From CAZLCC01 sp964558365 (lineage in GTDB: Bacteria > Patescibacteriota > Saccharimonadia > Saccharimonadales > Saccharimonadaceae): DNA of 20,929 nt. A model generated the notes under the pieces. That model made no database searches. It was not told the origin of the DNA and was given only the letters and a program-made list of their open reading frames with translations. The stretch covers positions 1 through 20,929 of the forward strand of contig CAZLCC010000003.1 of the NCBI GenBank assembly GCA_964558365.1. Direction: 5' to 3'. The translations under genes and the position numbers were made by a program. Shown here in pieces: positions 9,493 through 15,370 of the stretch. Every line of letters begins with the position of its first letter. Position 1 is the first letter of the stretch.

Positions 9493-9525
9493 AATACCAC
9501 CTCGCTATGCTTATTAATAAAAAAT

Positions 9526-9771
9526 AAGCCTGGGCAACAAATCCGCCACTCTTATATTAAACTATTGGGGCGCTTGTCGCCCAAGGCGACTGACCGCTCA
9601 CCTCATATCTTTTCAAAAGAAAAGAGAGGGAGCACATCATATGTGCATGCTGCCTAGAACCTAGGTAGCAAACGTACGCTCAACGCGCATATTTGGCGGA
9701 GCTGTGGCAATATTATGATCGTCAAGGTGACGAATAATATCGCCATGTTTCCGTCAAACTCTCCCGGGCTT
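9526..9771. ncRNA. Candidate structured RNA, 246 nt, unassigned family
   Basis: The two ends pair over 9 bp (9526-9534 with 9763-9771). Between them lie several hairpins: alternative stems at 9568-9582 and 9576-9590, 9608-9625 (7 bp, AAAA loop), 9632-9646 (GCACAT/ATGTGC), 9648-9670 (10 bp, 3-nt loop) and 9705-9745 (12 bp with one mismatch plus 5 bp, 2-nt bulge). GC is about 47% by my count, against about 17% in the next 180 nt. Strand is unclear: the end helix and the 9648 hairpin hold G-U pairs only if read as plus, the 9705 hairpin only if read as minus. U-runs follow the end helix on both strands. It has no motif of SRP RNA, 6S RNA or RNase P that I can see. No convincing promoter was found. 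Confidence 0.55.
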
Positions 9772-10500
9772 TTTATCTAAGAGATTTTTGTGTTTTTATT
9801 TATAAAAAGCTTACTTACTTTTTTAACATAGGCATTTTAAAATTGCAATATTATTATAATAAATTTTGTTGTAAATTTATATTATTGTAATTTTTAACTT
9901 CTTATAATAGCCATAAGTGTTGTTTTATTTGATGTTGTTAATTTATACATTTTTCTTATATCGCACTCTCTGTCTGGCAAAATTTGCTGCTCATAAGACT
10001 CCGCTTACTCCAAAATCTTAACCCGCCCGTTAAGTCTTGCAAGAAAACCTACTGACACTTAGCTACGAGCTTTCAAAAGACTGGGGCCTTTATTTTTTGT
10101 TATAGCTCACAATATTCAAACTCAAGCTTACAAACTTAATTATTAAATTAAATTAGATTACTAACTTGGCTTAATGTCTAGGCAAGAGTTTGTGCCAAAA
10201 TATTCAATGTAAAAATAATTATAATTATCTAAAAAATAAAGCTTAGAATTAGCACAGTAAGGATTAACGTACTGCTTGGCCTAATAATATGTAGGTTTCG
10301 TGCCTGCATCTTTGTTTTTATTGCCCCTAAGCACTATGCCCATAGCTTACGTATAGTTAATATAAGTTCATGCAAACCAATGCCCCTAGGACCTTTTCGG
10401 AAGAACTTTTACACGCCACCAAATTAAGTATCTTTATGGTGCAAAATTATTTTCTATTTTGAGTTATCCACAAGCATTTTAAAGATTGTTAAAAATATAG
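9772..10500. other. AT-rich intergenic region with GC-richer islands
   Basis: No protein gene is visible. By my count 9781-9960 is about 17% GC, 9961-10080 about 44%, 10201-10260 about 17% and 10261-10440 about 39%. The island at 9961-10090 has hairpin CTTAAC/GTTAAG (10017-10034) and three AAGACT/AGTCTT copies (9996-10001, 10031-10036 and 10077-10082) that could pair alternatively, followed by a T-rich run at about 10088-10098. The island at 10261-10440 has two copies of an ATTGCCCCTA-like decamer about 59 nt apart. Such islands in an AT-rich background are a recognised sign of RNA genes, but I cannot assign them. Confidence 0.4.
10464..10472 (+). promoter_or_regulatory. Consensus DnaA box
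   Basis: TTATCCACA matches the DnaA box consensus exactly. It lies about 30 nt upstream of the -35 of the small-RNA promoter. I found no second clear box nearby, so it may regulate that promoter rather than mark an origin. Confidence 0.45.
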
Positions 10501-10529
10501 TTGACATGCTTCACTGGGCAGCATATTAT
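10501..10529 (+). promoter_or_regulatory. Strong sigma70-type promoter of small RNA
   Basis: TTGACA (10501-10506), exactly 17 nt, then TATTAT (10524-10529). This is the best promoter match in the window, and no protein gene starts after it; the predicted start is near 10536. Confidence 0.75.
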
Positions 10530-10535
10530 AGGGGT

Positions 10536-10623
10536 AGCAACTGAATAAAAAACTTACTCAGGAGCTCAAAAACAAAAAGTCTCCAAAACTAAAACAACCG
10601 CTACTCGCAGGCGGTTGTTTTTT
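10536..10623 (+). ncRNA. Small RNA candidate (~88 nt), unassigned
   Basis: A consensus promoter is followed about 60 nt after the predicted start by a strong intrinsic terminator, giving an RNA of about 88 nt. A weak internal stem GGAG/CTCC (10561-10564 with 10581-10584) flanks an A-rich unpaired stretch, and the 3' half is the terminator hairpin. It has no SRP-like GGAAGGAAGC motif and no ATG, GTG or TTG frame of useful length. A CTG-started frame at 10541 preceded by AGGGG is open across the terminator, but CTG is a poor start. The RNA converges on tmRNA and shares its terminator. Confidence 0.6.
10591..10623. terminator. Bidirectional intrinsic terminator between small RNA and tmRNA
   Basis: An 11-bp stem AAAACAACCGC/GCGGTTGTTTT with a 9-nt loop is followed by T residues on the plus strand. 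On the minus strand it is followed by TTTTAGTTTT, so it can also stop tmRNA transcription, 33 nt past the tmRNA 3' end. Confidence 0.75.
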
Positions 10624-10655
10624 ATTAACACAAAGGTATATTAACCAAAAATTTA

Positions 10656-11063
10656 TGGTGGAGCTGCGGGGAACTGCCCCCCGGTCCGATTGGTAACAAA
10701 TTATTCGTCTACAAATATAGTCATTTTTGAAATTTTACGACAACCTCAAATTTAAAAAATAACAAAAACATTGATGCGTCGCGCAATACAATTTTATTTT
10801 ATTATCATTGCTACCTAATAATAAAACGAGCCTCAAATAATATGGCACTTAACATGCGGCTATGAGGCATTTGCATGAAAGCGGCTGCGGGCAATTAAGC
10901 TACAGCTGGCGCAAAGACAGGAGCTTTAACTGCGTTAGCAATTGTAGCTACAGCTGACTTTGCTTTTGCAACAAAATTTGCAATTAAAAAACGCTTACGG
11001 CGTAAAGTCGATTTGCAGAATAATCTGTTAAGTTCCAAACGTCGAAAGCTTAAGTTCAGCCCC
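10656..11063 (-). ncRNA. ssrA: tmRNA (transfer-messenger RNA)
   Basis: This 408-nt RNA rescues stalled ribosomes by acting as alanyl-tRNA and then as mRNA. The 5' GGGGCTG pairs with 3' CAGCTCC over 7 bp, including the conserved third-pair G-U read by AlaRS, and CCA is encoded (10658-10656). The D-region signature TTCGACG follows the 5' stem. A candidate pseudoknot PK1 ends at 10992, and 10 nt later the resume codon GCA (10981-10979) opens a tag frame ending in TAA (10897-10895). The 3' T-stem is CGGGG/CCCCG, but its 7-nt loop is GGCAGTT rather than a TTCRANY-type loop. An extended -10 promoter (TGATATAAT) lies upstream. Identity is secure despite the odd T-loop. Confidence 0.93.
10895..10981 (-). 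other. tmRNA proteolysis-tag reading frame (28 codons + stop)
   Basis: The resume codon GCA lies 10 nt after PK1 with A at position -4, as in known tmRNAs. The tag begins ANFVAKAKSA, continues VATIANAVKA and ends PVFAPAVA before TAA. It is far longer than the 10-codon E. coli tag and contains 11 alanines. It ends in small hydrophobic residues as expected for ClpXP-type recognition, but not in the usual LAA. Resumption at a later in-frame GCT AAC (a 14-codon tag) is possible but would be far from PK1. Confidence 0.75.
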
Positions 11064-11077
11064 ACACGTACTCTGTA

Positions 11078-11086
11078 ATTATATCA
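11078..11086 (-). promoter_or_regulatory. tmRNA promoter (extended -10)
   Basis: TGATATAAT on the minus strand is an extended -10, with a weak TGGTAA 17 nt upstream. Transcription would start near 11071, leaving about 8 nt for RNase P to remove. It is divergent from and nearly overlaps the comM promoter. Confidence 0.7.
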
Positions 11087-11115
11087 TAAGTTGTGTGTTA
11101 TTACCATTAGTGGTT

Positions 11116-11121
11116 TACTAT
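11116..11121 (+). promoter_or_regulatory. comM -10 box
   Basis: TACTAT ends 11 nt before the chosen ATG at 11133, with TTGTGT 19 nt upstream as a weak -35. The mRNA would have a leader of about 5 nt and no Shine-Dalgarno. Confidence 0.4.
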
Positions 11122-11132
11122 TTTTATTGATT

Positions 11133-12635
11133 ATGACGAGTAAGATATTTTCTGCAACGGCAATAGGGTTTAAGGGACAGCCAATAGAGGTGGAGTGCGA
11201 CATCTCTAAAGGCCTCCCTTCTCTACAAATCGTAGGTCTTGGCAATAAAGCAATTGACGAGGCAAAGGAACGTGTACGTAGCGCAATTAAAAACTCTCAC
11301 CTAGACTTTCCTGCTAAGCGAATTACAGTTAATCTAGCGCCCGCAAACCTACCAAAGGATGGTGCTCACTTTGACCTTCCAATCGCGCTAGCCATACTCG
11401 TAGTCAGCGGTCAGCTTCGTCAAGAAGAAACCTCTAATGCGCTTTTTGCAGGAGAGCTTGCCCTTGACGGGACTCTTCGTCCAATTAAGGGGGCCATTCA
11501 CATCGCTGAAACAGCAAAGAAATTAGGCTGCAAAAGCATTTTCTTGCCCAAGGATAACGCGCCTCAGGCAGCTTTAGTAAAAGGTGTTGAGGTAGTTGGC
11601 GTTTCAAATTTGAGCGAGCTTTTTTTGCATTTGAAGAAAGAGCGGCGCCTACCTTCAGTAACAAAACCCTCAATTAAGAATGCTCCTCAGTCAAGCTTTC
11701 CTATTCTTATAGACGATATCAAGGGGCAGACTCAAGCAAAGCGTGCTCTGAAAATTGCGGCAGCTGGACATCATAATGTTTTGTTCACCGGCCCACCGGG
11801 TGCAGGAAAGACAATGCTAGCGAAAGCACTGCTAAGTTTACTCCCGCCTCTTTCTACCGAAGAAAGAATTGCCGTTACTAAACTGCATAGCCTCACTGAT
11901 CAAGTTGAGGCAAAATCACTGCTCGATAGACCCTTTAGATCGCCCCATCATACCTCAAGCCACATATCGCTTATAGGTGGTGGCCGCTATCCCACTCCAG
12001 GAGAAATCAGCCTAGCTCATCTTGGTGTACTATTTCTAGACGAGTTACCTGAATATCCCCGCTCAAGTCTTGAGTCACTTCGACAACCCCTTGAAGACAG
12101 AGAAGTGCACGTTTCCCGCGCAAGCATGCGCGCAACTTTTCCTGCCAATTTTATGTTAGTTGCAACAAAAAACCCATGTCCTTGCGGTTATTATGGCGAC
12201 AAAAGTCGTGAATGTACTTGTAGCTCTAGTCAGATCCTAAACTATCAAAAAAGAATTTCCGGCCCCTTGCTGGATAGGATTGACATCATCGTACCAGTTT
12301 CAAGAGTTGAACATAAAGATTTATTAGATGCTAAAACAAGTTCTGTAGAATCAGACGAAGCAAGGAAACAAATTCAACAAGCCCGCACGATACAACAAGC
12401 ACGATACAAAACACCCCTCACTAATGCAGCATTGGCCAATAAAGATATTTCAAAAAATATCACGCTTTTGCCCGAGGTAGAAAAGCTTCTTATTCAAGCA
12501 TCCGAACAGATGAAGCTAACCGCTCGATCATATTTTAAAATTATTAAAGTGGCTAGATCTATTGCCGACCTTGAGCAATCTGAAGCCATTACAAAAGCAC
12601 ATATTGCTGAAGCTTTACAATACCGCCAAATATAG
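11133..12635 (+). CDS. comM: YifB/ComM family Mg-chelatase-like AAA+ ATPase
   Basis: This 500-residue protein has the ComM layout: an N-terminal Lon-protease-like (ChlI) domain (about 1-170), an AAA+ domain with Walker A GPPGAGKT (220-227) and Walker B VLFLDEL (299-305), the Cys-rich NPCPCGYYGD segment, and a C-terminal Mg_chelatase_C helical domain. In Vibrio, ComM is a hexameric helicase that promotes branch migration when natural-transformation DNA is integrated. A TTG at 11091 would extend the frame by 14 hydrophobic residues, but family proteins begin near MTSKIFSATAIGF, so I start at the ATG. It lacks a Shine-Dalgarno and follows a close -10 box. It is divergent from tmRNA, followed by the infC operon with its own promoter. 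Confidence 0.93.
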   Translation: MTSKIFSATAIGFKGQPIEVECDISKGLPSLQIVGLGNKAIDEAKERVRSAIKNSHLDFPAKRITVNLAPANLPKDGAHFDLPIALAILVVSGQLRQEETSNALFAGELALDGTLRPIKGAIHIAETAKKLGCKSIFLPKDNAPQAALVKGVEVVGVSNLSELFLHLKKERRLPSVTKPSIKNAPQSSFPILIDDIKGQTQAKRALKIAAAGHHNVLFTGPPGAGKTMLAKALLSLLPPLSTEERIAVTKLHSLTDQVEAKSLLDRPFRSPHHTSSHISLIGGGRYPTPGEISLAHLGVLFLDELPEYPRSSLESLRQPLEDREVHVSRASMRATFPANFMLVATKNPCPCGYYGDKSRECTCSSSQILNYQKRISGPLLDRIDIIVPVSRVEHKDLLDAKTSSVESDEARKQIQQARTIQQARYKTPLTNAALANKDISKNITLLPEVEKLLIQASEQMKLTARSYFKIIKVARSIADLEQSEAITKAHIAEALQYRQI

Positions 12636-12649
12636 CGATTGCCAATCTG

Positions 12650-12678
12650 TTGATATCTTATAAAAAATTTGATAGAAT
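12650..12678 (+). promoter_or_regulatory. infC operon promoter
   Basis: TTGATA (12650-12655), 17 nt, TAGAAT (12673-12678), with an additional TG one base before the -10. The predicted start near 12685 gives a leader of about 45 nt to the infC start. Confidence 0.7.
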
Positions 12679-12729
12679 GGTCGTTGAGCAAAAGTTAACT
12701 GCAAATAGCTACGAGAGGAGTCCTAAAAA

Positions 12730-13236
12730 ATTAGCAAGTCAGTTCGCATAAATGAGGCGATTCGTGCCTCTGAGCTGCGTGTTATCGGTCCAGATGGAAA
12801 TCAGCTTGGTATTTTGTCGCGCGAAGACGCACTTAAAGAAGCTGAGAAGGCCAATCTCGACATCGTAGAGATTTCACCTCAAGCTAATCCGCCCGTAGCA
12901 AAAATCATCGACTGGGGTAAGTATCAATACCAGAAGATGAAAGAACAGCAGCAAAACCGAAAACGCAGCAAAGCGAACGACCTAAAGCAAATGCGACTCG
13001 GTTTAAAGATTGGTGCTCATGATCTTGAAATTAAACTTCGCAAGATTAGAAAATTTCTTGAAGAGGGCCATAAAGTAAAGATCGTACTCTTTTTCAGGGG
13101 TCGTGAGATGGCTCATAAGGATTTAGGTTTTGAGTTAGCCCAAAAAATTATCGCTGAACTCGAAGAAGAGGCAATCGTAGAACAAAAACCTCAGTTAGCA
13201 GGAAGAAATCTAAGCATAGTAATAAGGAGTAAATAA
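12730..13236 (+). CDS. infC: Translation initiation factor IF-3
   Basis: IF-3 binds the 30S subunit and checks start codon and initiator tRNA pairing. An ATG-based start at 12814 would remove the conserved N-terminus. The frame extends upstream through VRINEAIRASELRVIGPDGNQLG, matching the IF-3 N-terminal domain, to an ATT codon at 12730 with AGGAG 9 nt before it (12716-12720). An AUU start is the well-known basis of infC autoregulation in E. coli, because IF-3 discriminates against it. The protein is 168 residues. The N-domain carries EISPQANPPVAKIIDWGKY and the C-domain KVKIVLFFRGREMAH. The stop overlaps the rpmI ATG by one base. This is the classic infC-rpmI-rplT order. Confidence 0.95.
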   Translation: MSKSVRINEAIRASELRVIGPDGNQLGILSREDALKEAEKANLDIVEISPQANPPVAKIIDWGKYQYQKMKEQQQNRKRSKANDLKQMRLGLKIGAHDLEIKLRKIRKFLEEGHKVKIVLFFRGREMAHKDLGFELAQKIIAELEEEAIVEQKPQLAGRNLSIVIRSK

Positions 13237-13433
13237 TGCCAAAGCTAAAAACGCATAAAGGAACAGCAAAGCGTATCAAGCGAACCTCAACAGGAAAGCT
13301 TATGCGTCGTCGCGCTTTTGGCAAACACTTATTAGCCAAGAAAAGCAAAAGCCGTAAGCGCAACATCAATACACCAACTTCTGTTGGCGGATCTATTGAA
13401 AAGAATATAAAACGAGCATTAGGAGCTAAATAG
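13236..13433 (+). CDS. rpmI: Ribosomal protein L35 (bL35)
   Basis: This 65-residue, very basic protein begins PKLKTHKGTAKRIKRTSTGK, the L35 signature. It is a structural protein of the 50S subunit. Its ATG overlaps the infC stop (TAATG), with AAGGAGT just upstream inside infC, so translation is coupled. rplT follows directly. Confidence 0.97.
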   Translation: MPKLKTHKGTAKRIKRTSTGKLMRRRAFGKHLLAKKSKSRKRNINTPTSVGGSIEKNIKRALGAK

Positions 13434-13778
13434 ATGAGAGTAAAACGAGGCGTTGCTACACGACGCAAGCATAAAAAAATCATTAAAGCAGCTAAGGGGA
13501 TGCAAGCATCTCGCCGTAGTTCTTATCGCCTAGCAAAGCAAGCTGTTATACGCGCTTTGCAATATTCTTACAGAGATAGGCGTAATAAAAAGCGAGATAT
13601 TCGCTCTCTATGGATAACTCGTATCAACGCAGCTGCGCGAGAAAATAATATGACATATGGTAAGCTTATCGCTGGTCTAAAAAAGAACAAAATTGAAATA
13701 GACCGCAAGATTCTTGCCGAACTTGCAGTAAATGAACCAAAAGTTTTCAGTGATATTGCAAAAACCGCTTCAAAATAA
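13434..13778 (+). CDS. rplT: Ribosomal protein L20 (bL20)
   Basis: This 114-residue protein begins MRVKRGVATRRKHKKIIKAA and carries the conserved SRRSSYRLAKQAV and YSYRDRRNKKRDIRSLWI segments of L20, an early 50S assembly protein. Its start codon directly follows the rpmI stop, with AGGAG upstream. In E. coli and Bacillus L20 represses this operon; no separate control site could be identified here. A strong terminator follows. Confidence 0.97.
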   Translation: MRVKRGVATRRKHKKIIKAAKGMQASRRSSYRLAKQAVIRALQYSYRDRRNKKRDIRSLWITRINAAARENNMTYGKLIAGLKKNKIEIDRKILAELAVNEPKVFSDIAKTASK

Positions 13779-13801
13779 AGCTCTAGTATTTAACAAATAA
13801 T

Positions 13802-13827
13802 AAAACACACCTATGGAGGTGTGTTTT
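13802..13827. terminator. Bidirectional terminator between rplT and rnpB
   Basis: An 11-bp perfect stem AAAACACACCT/AGGTGTGTTTT with a 4-nt loop ATGG. Read on plus it ends the infC operon; on minus it lies just past the 3' end of RNase P RNA. Confidence 0.85.
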
Positions 13828-13830
13828 AAA

Positions 13831-14178
13831 TTGAGCAGACTATCGATAAGCCGGGTTCTGTCTTGGATGATCATCTATCTAGTCGCGTAGTTGCCTACGC
13901 GATCAAGCGGATTACAGCAGCCTGTTGGCGGGTCACCATCGCCTAATAAAAGCGAAAACAAGCTTCCTTGCAGCAGACAGGGTTTACCTCTTGAATATGT
14001 CGCCATATTCAACTGTGAGCTCTTACCTCACTCTTTTCACCCTTACCTTTTAGGCGGTATTGTCTCTGTGGCACTTTCCCTAGAATCACTTCTGGTTGCC
14101 ATTAGCAACTGTCATACCCTATGCTGCCCGGACTTTCCTCTCGCAAAGCGCAAGCGATCATCTAACAATCTACTCAGC
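13831..14178 (-). ncRNA. rnpB: RNase P RNA
   Basis: The catalytic RNA that removes tRNA 5' leaders. On the minus strand it contains the conserved GAGGAAAGTCCGGGC near the 5' end and ACAGAACCCGGCTTAT near the 3' end (the P4 partners), GGTGAAAAGAGTGAGGTAAG (CR II/III), and AGAGGTAAACCC, whose GGU pairs with tRNA CCA. The ends pair as P1 over 9 positions (GAGTAGATT, 14175-14167, with AGTCTGCTC, 13841-13833). A TATAAT at 14189-14184 sets the 5' end near 14178. Length and motifs are those of a bacterial type A RNA. Confidence 0.95.
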
Positions 14179-14183
14179 TATCT

Positions 14184-14189
14184 ATTATA
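14184..14189 (-). promoter_or_regulatory. rnpB -10 box
   Basis: Perfect TATAAT on the minus strand about 7 nt before the predicted RNA start, in the short gap after the RNase HI gene stop at 14207. No good -35 is visible. Confidence 0.55.
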
Positions 14190-14206
14190 CAACATAGCCG
14201 CTTTAA

Positions 14207-15073
14207 CTATCTTTGACGCTCATCAAGTACTTTATTTACTATACCATCAGCAAGCCTGTTAAATTCTCTTCTTACGTGTGTAAAGGTAATGTGACTAAAT
14301 TGCTTTTCTAGTTCTTTAATCTTTTCATAAATAGGCCATAGATCTCGATTCTTGATCTTATATACCCCATTTAGCTGACTTACCACTAGGTTACTATCGA
14401 GCCTAAAATCAGCATTTACTATTCCCAATTCTAATGCTTTCTGCAGCGCAGCATACACGGCTCGATATTCCGCTTGGTTGTTCGTCGTAATTCCTAGATA
14501 CTCTCCGCCCTCCGTGATTACTTCTTCTTTAGAGTTCATGATGACAAACCCTGTCGCAGATGGACCAGGGTTGCCTCTCGAGCCACCATCTGAGTAAACT
14601 ATAAATGAATCCGATGTTTTTTTATCAACAGTATTTCGATCTCTCTCGCTAAGGGGTTGTAGAGTGACTTCATTTTTTGCAAGACCCAACAGAGTTAAGG
14701 TTGATGCGGTTACGATATTAGGTTGTATTTCTGACAACTTATTCCAAACATACTTGCTATAGAGACTGCTGAGATGAACGCTCCTGTCAGCTGCTTTTAG
14801 ACCTACTAGATATAATATAAAAACGTATTGCACTAAAGGGTCATCGGGATCAATAAAACTTACCACATCAAAAAGCTGCATAGACTCAGGACTTATGCCA
14901 GCATGCGTTTCTAAATATCTTGTCAAAGCATCTTCTGGCTGTTCTTTGAAATTCACGCTACCACCAGGTAACTCATACTTACCAAGTATTGACTCTCTGC
15001 CGCTAGACCGCTTTAATAGTAAAATCTTGCCGTCATGTTTTACTAATGCTCTTACAGATATTTTTTGTTTCAT
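14207..15073 (-). CDS. Degenerate Nudix domain fused to RNase HI
   Basis: This 288-residue two-domain protein has an N-terminal Nudix-like fold (about 4-130) with ILLLKRSSG and LPGGSVNFKE. The Nudix box should end REUXEEXGU but reads RYLETHAGI (52-60), so the three metal-binding glutamates are gone and hydrolase activity is unlikely. The C-terminal half (about 155-288) is a complete RNase HI: YSDGGSRGNPG (Asp162), NNQAEY (Glu202), LDSNLV (Asp226) and NRLADGIVN (Asp276), giving the DEDD site that cuts RNA in RNA-DNA hybrids. The inactive Nudix part may bind a nucleotide or a substrate end (inference). It starts 32 nt downstream of tRNA-Pro, probably on the same transcript, with a weak GGAAAG ribosome site. 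Confidence 0.88.
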   Translation of the reverse strand: MKQKISVRALVKHDGKILLLKRSSGRESILGKYELPGGSVNFKEQPEDALTRYLETHAGISPESMQLFDVVSFIDPDDPLVQYVFILYLVGLKAADRSVHLSSLYSKYVWNKLSEIQPNIVTASTLTLLGLAKNEVTLQPLSERDRNTVDKKTSDSFIVYSDGGSRGNPGPSATGFVIMNSKEEVITEGGEYLGITTNNQAEYRAVYAALQKALELGIVNADFRLDSNLVVSQLNGVYKIKNRDLWPIYEKIKELEKQFSHITFTHVRREFNRLADGIVNKVLDERQR

Positions 15074-15105
15074 GCTTTCCGTTCTATTTAAACTTAAAAA
15101 TTAAA

Positions 15106-15181
15106 TGGTCGGGGTGGCTGGACTTGAACCAGCGACCTCACGACCCCCAGCCGTACGCGCTACCAACTGCGCCACACCCCG
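15106..15181 (-). tRNA. tRNA-Pro (anticodon GGG)
   Basis: Full cloverleaf on the minus strand: acceptor CGGGGTG/CACCCCG, D-arm GCGC/GCGC, anticodon loop CTGGGGG (anticodon GGG, reading CCC and CCU, with G37 as usual for tRNA-Pro), T-arm GCTGG TTCAAGT CCAGC. The discriminator A and CCA are encoded. The anticodon stem has U-G pairs at both ends. It lies between a structured RNA candidate and the Nudix-RNase HI gene, all on one strand. Confidence 0.96.
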
Positions 15182-15194
15182 GTGTAAAAATCAT

Positions 15195-15357
15195 AAAGCT
15201 ATCCCAGAGGCACCCCCGCATCAATGCGAGATATCTCCCCGCGTAATTGCAAGGTGGGTGCTCGCAATACACTTCCACGAAAATGTACCATGTAAAGCTC
15301 CCGATCATATGATTATTCAGGAAAATCATATGCACCTAGCAAGGATGCTTGGGATAT
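15195..15357 (-). ncRNA. Candidate structured RNA (~165 nt) upstream of tRNA-Pro, unassigned
   Basis: An extended -10 promoter lies immediately upstream (15362-15370). The RNA ends pair perfectly over 7 bp: TATCCCA (15356-15350) with TGGGATA (15206-15200). Inside are GCATCC/GGTGC, a perfect 9-bp CATATGATT/AATCATATG hairpin (15333-15307), TACATTT/AAGTGTA (7 bp with one G-U, near 15295-15270) and GCACCC/GGGTGC enclosing a GC-rich arm. The G-U pair in the third hairpin exists only on the minus strand, agreeing with the promoter. A short T-rich stretch (TTTATGATTTTT) follows, then tRNA-Pro. It could be an independent RNA or a long tRNA leader. I recognise no known family. Confidence 0.55.
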
Positions 15358-15361
15358 TTTT

Positions 15362-15370
15362 ATTATAGCA
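15362..15370 (-). promoter_or_regulatory. Extended -10 promoter for RNA candidate / tRNA-Pro
   Basis: TGCTATAAT on the minus strand, overlapping the stop codon of the M50 gene. No good -35 is seen, as is common for extended -10 promoters. It would start transcription near 15355, at the paired 5' end of the RNA candidate. Confidence 0.6.

Noticed and set aside
9526..9771. MITE-like element with terminal inverted repeats
   Set aside because: The end repeats are only 9 bp, no target-site duplication was seen, and the internal hairpins with wobble pairs fit an RNA better.
10541..10693. CTG-initiated small basic protein across the small RNA
   Set aside because: CTG is a rare start, the frame runs through an intrinsic terminator and into the tmRNA antisense region, and no conserved motif is seen.
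11091..11132. TTG start adding 14 residues to ComM
   Set aside because: The added residues are hydrophobic and not part of the family, and the region holds the -10 box; the ATG at 11133 fits the family N-terminus.
13891..14262. 123-codon open frame on plus strand
   Set aside because: It is antisense to RNase P RNA, whose conserved regions are clear.
15046..15368. Open frames across tRNA-Pro on both strands
   Set aside because: They translate the antisense tRNA (the typical GLEPATSRP-like string) and the RNA candidate; no coding signal.
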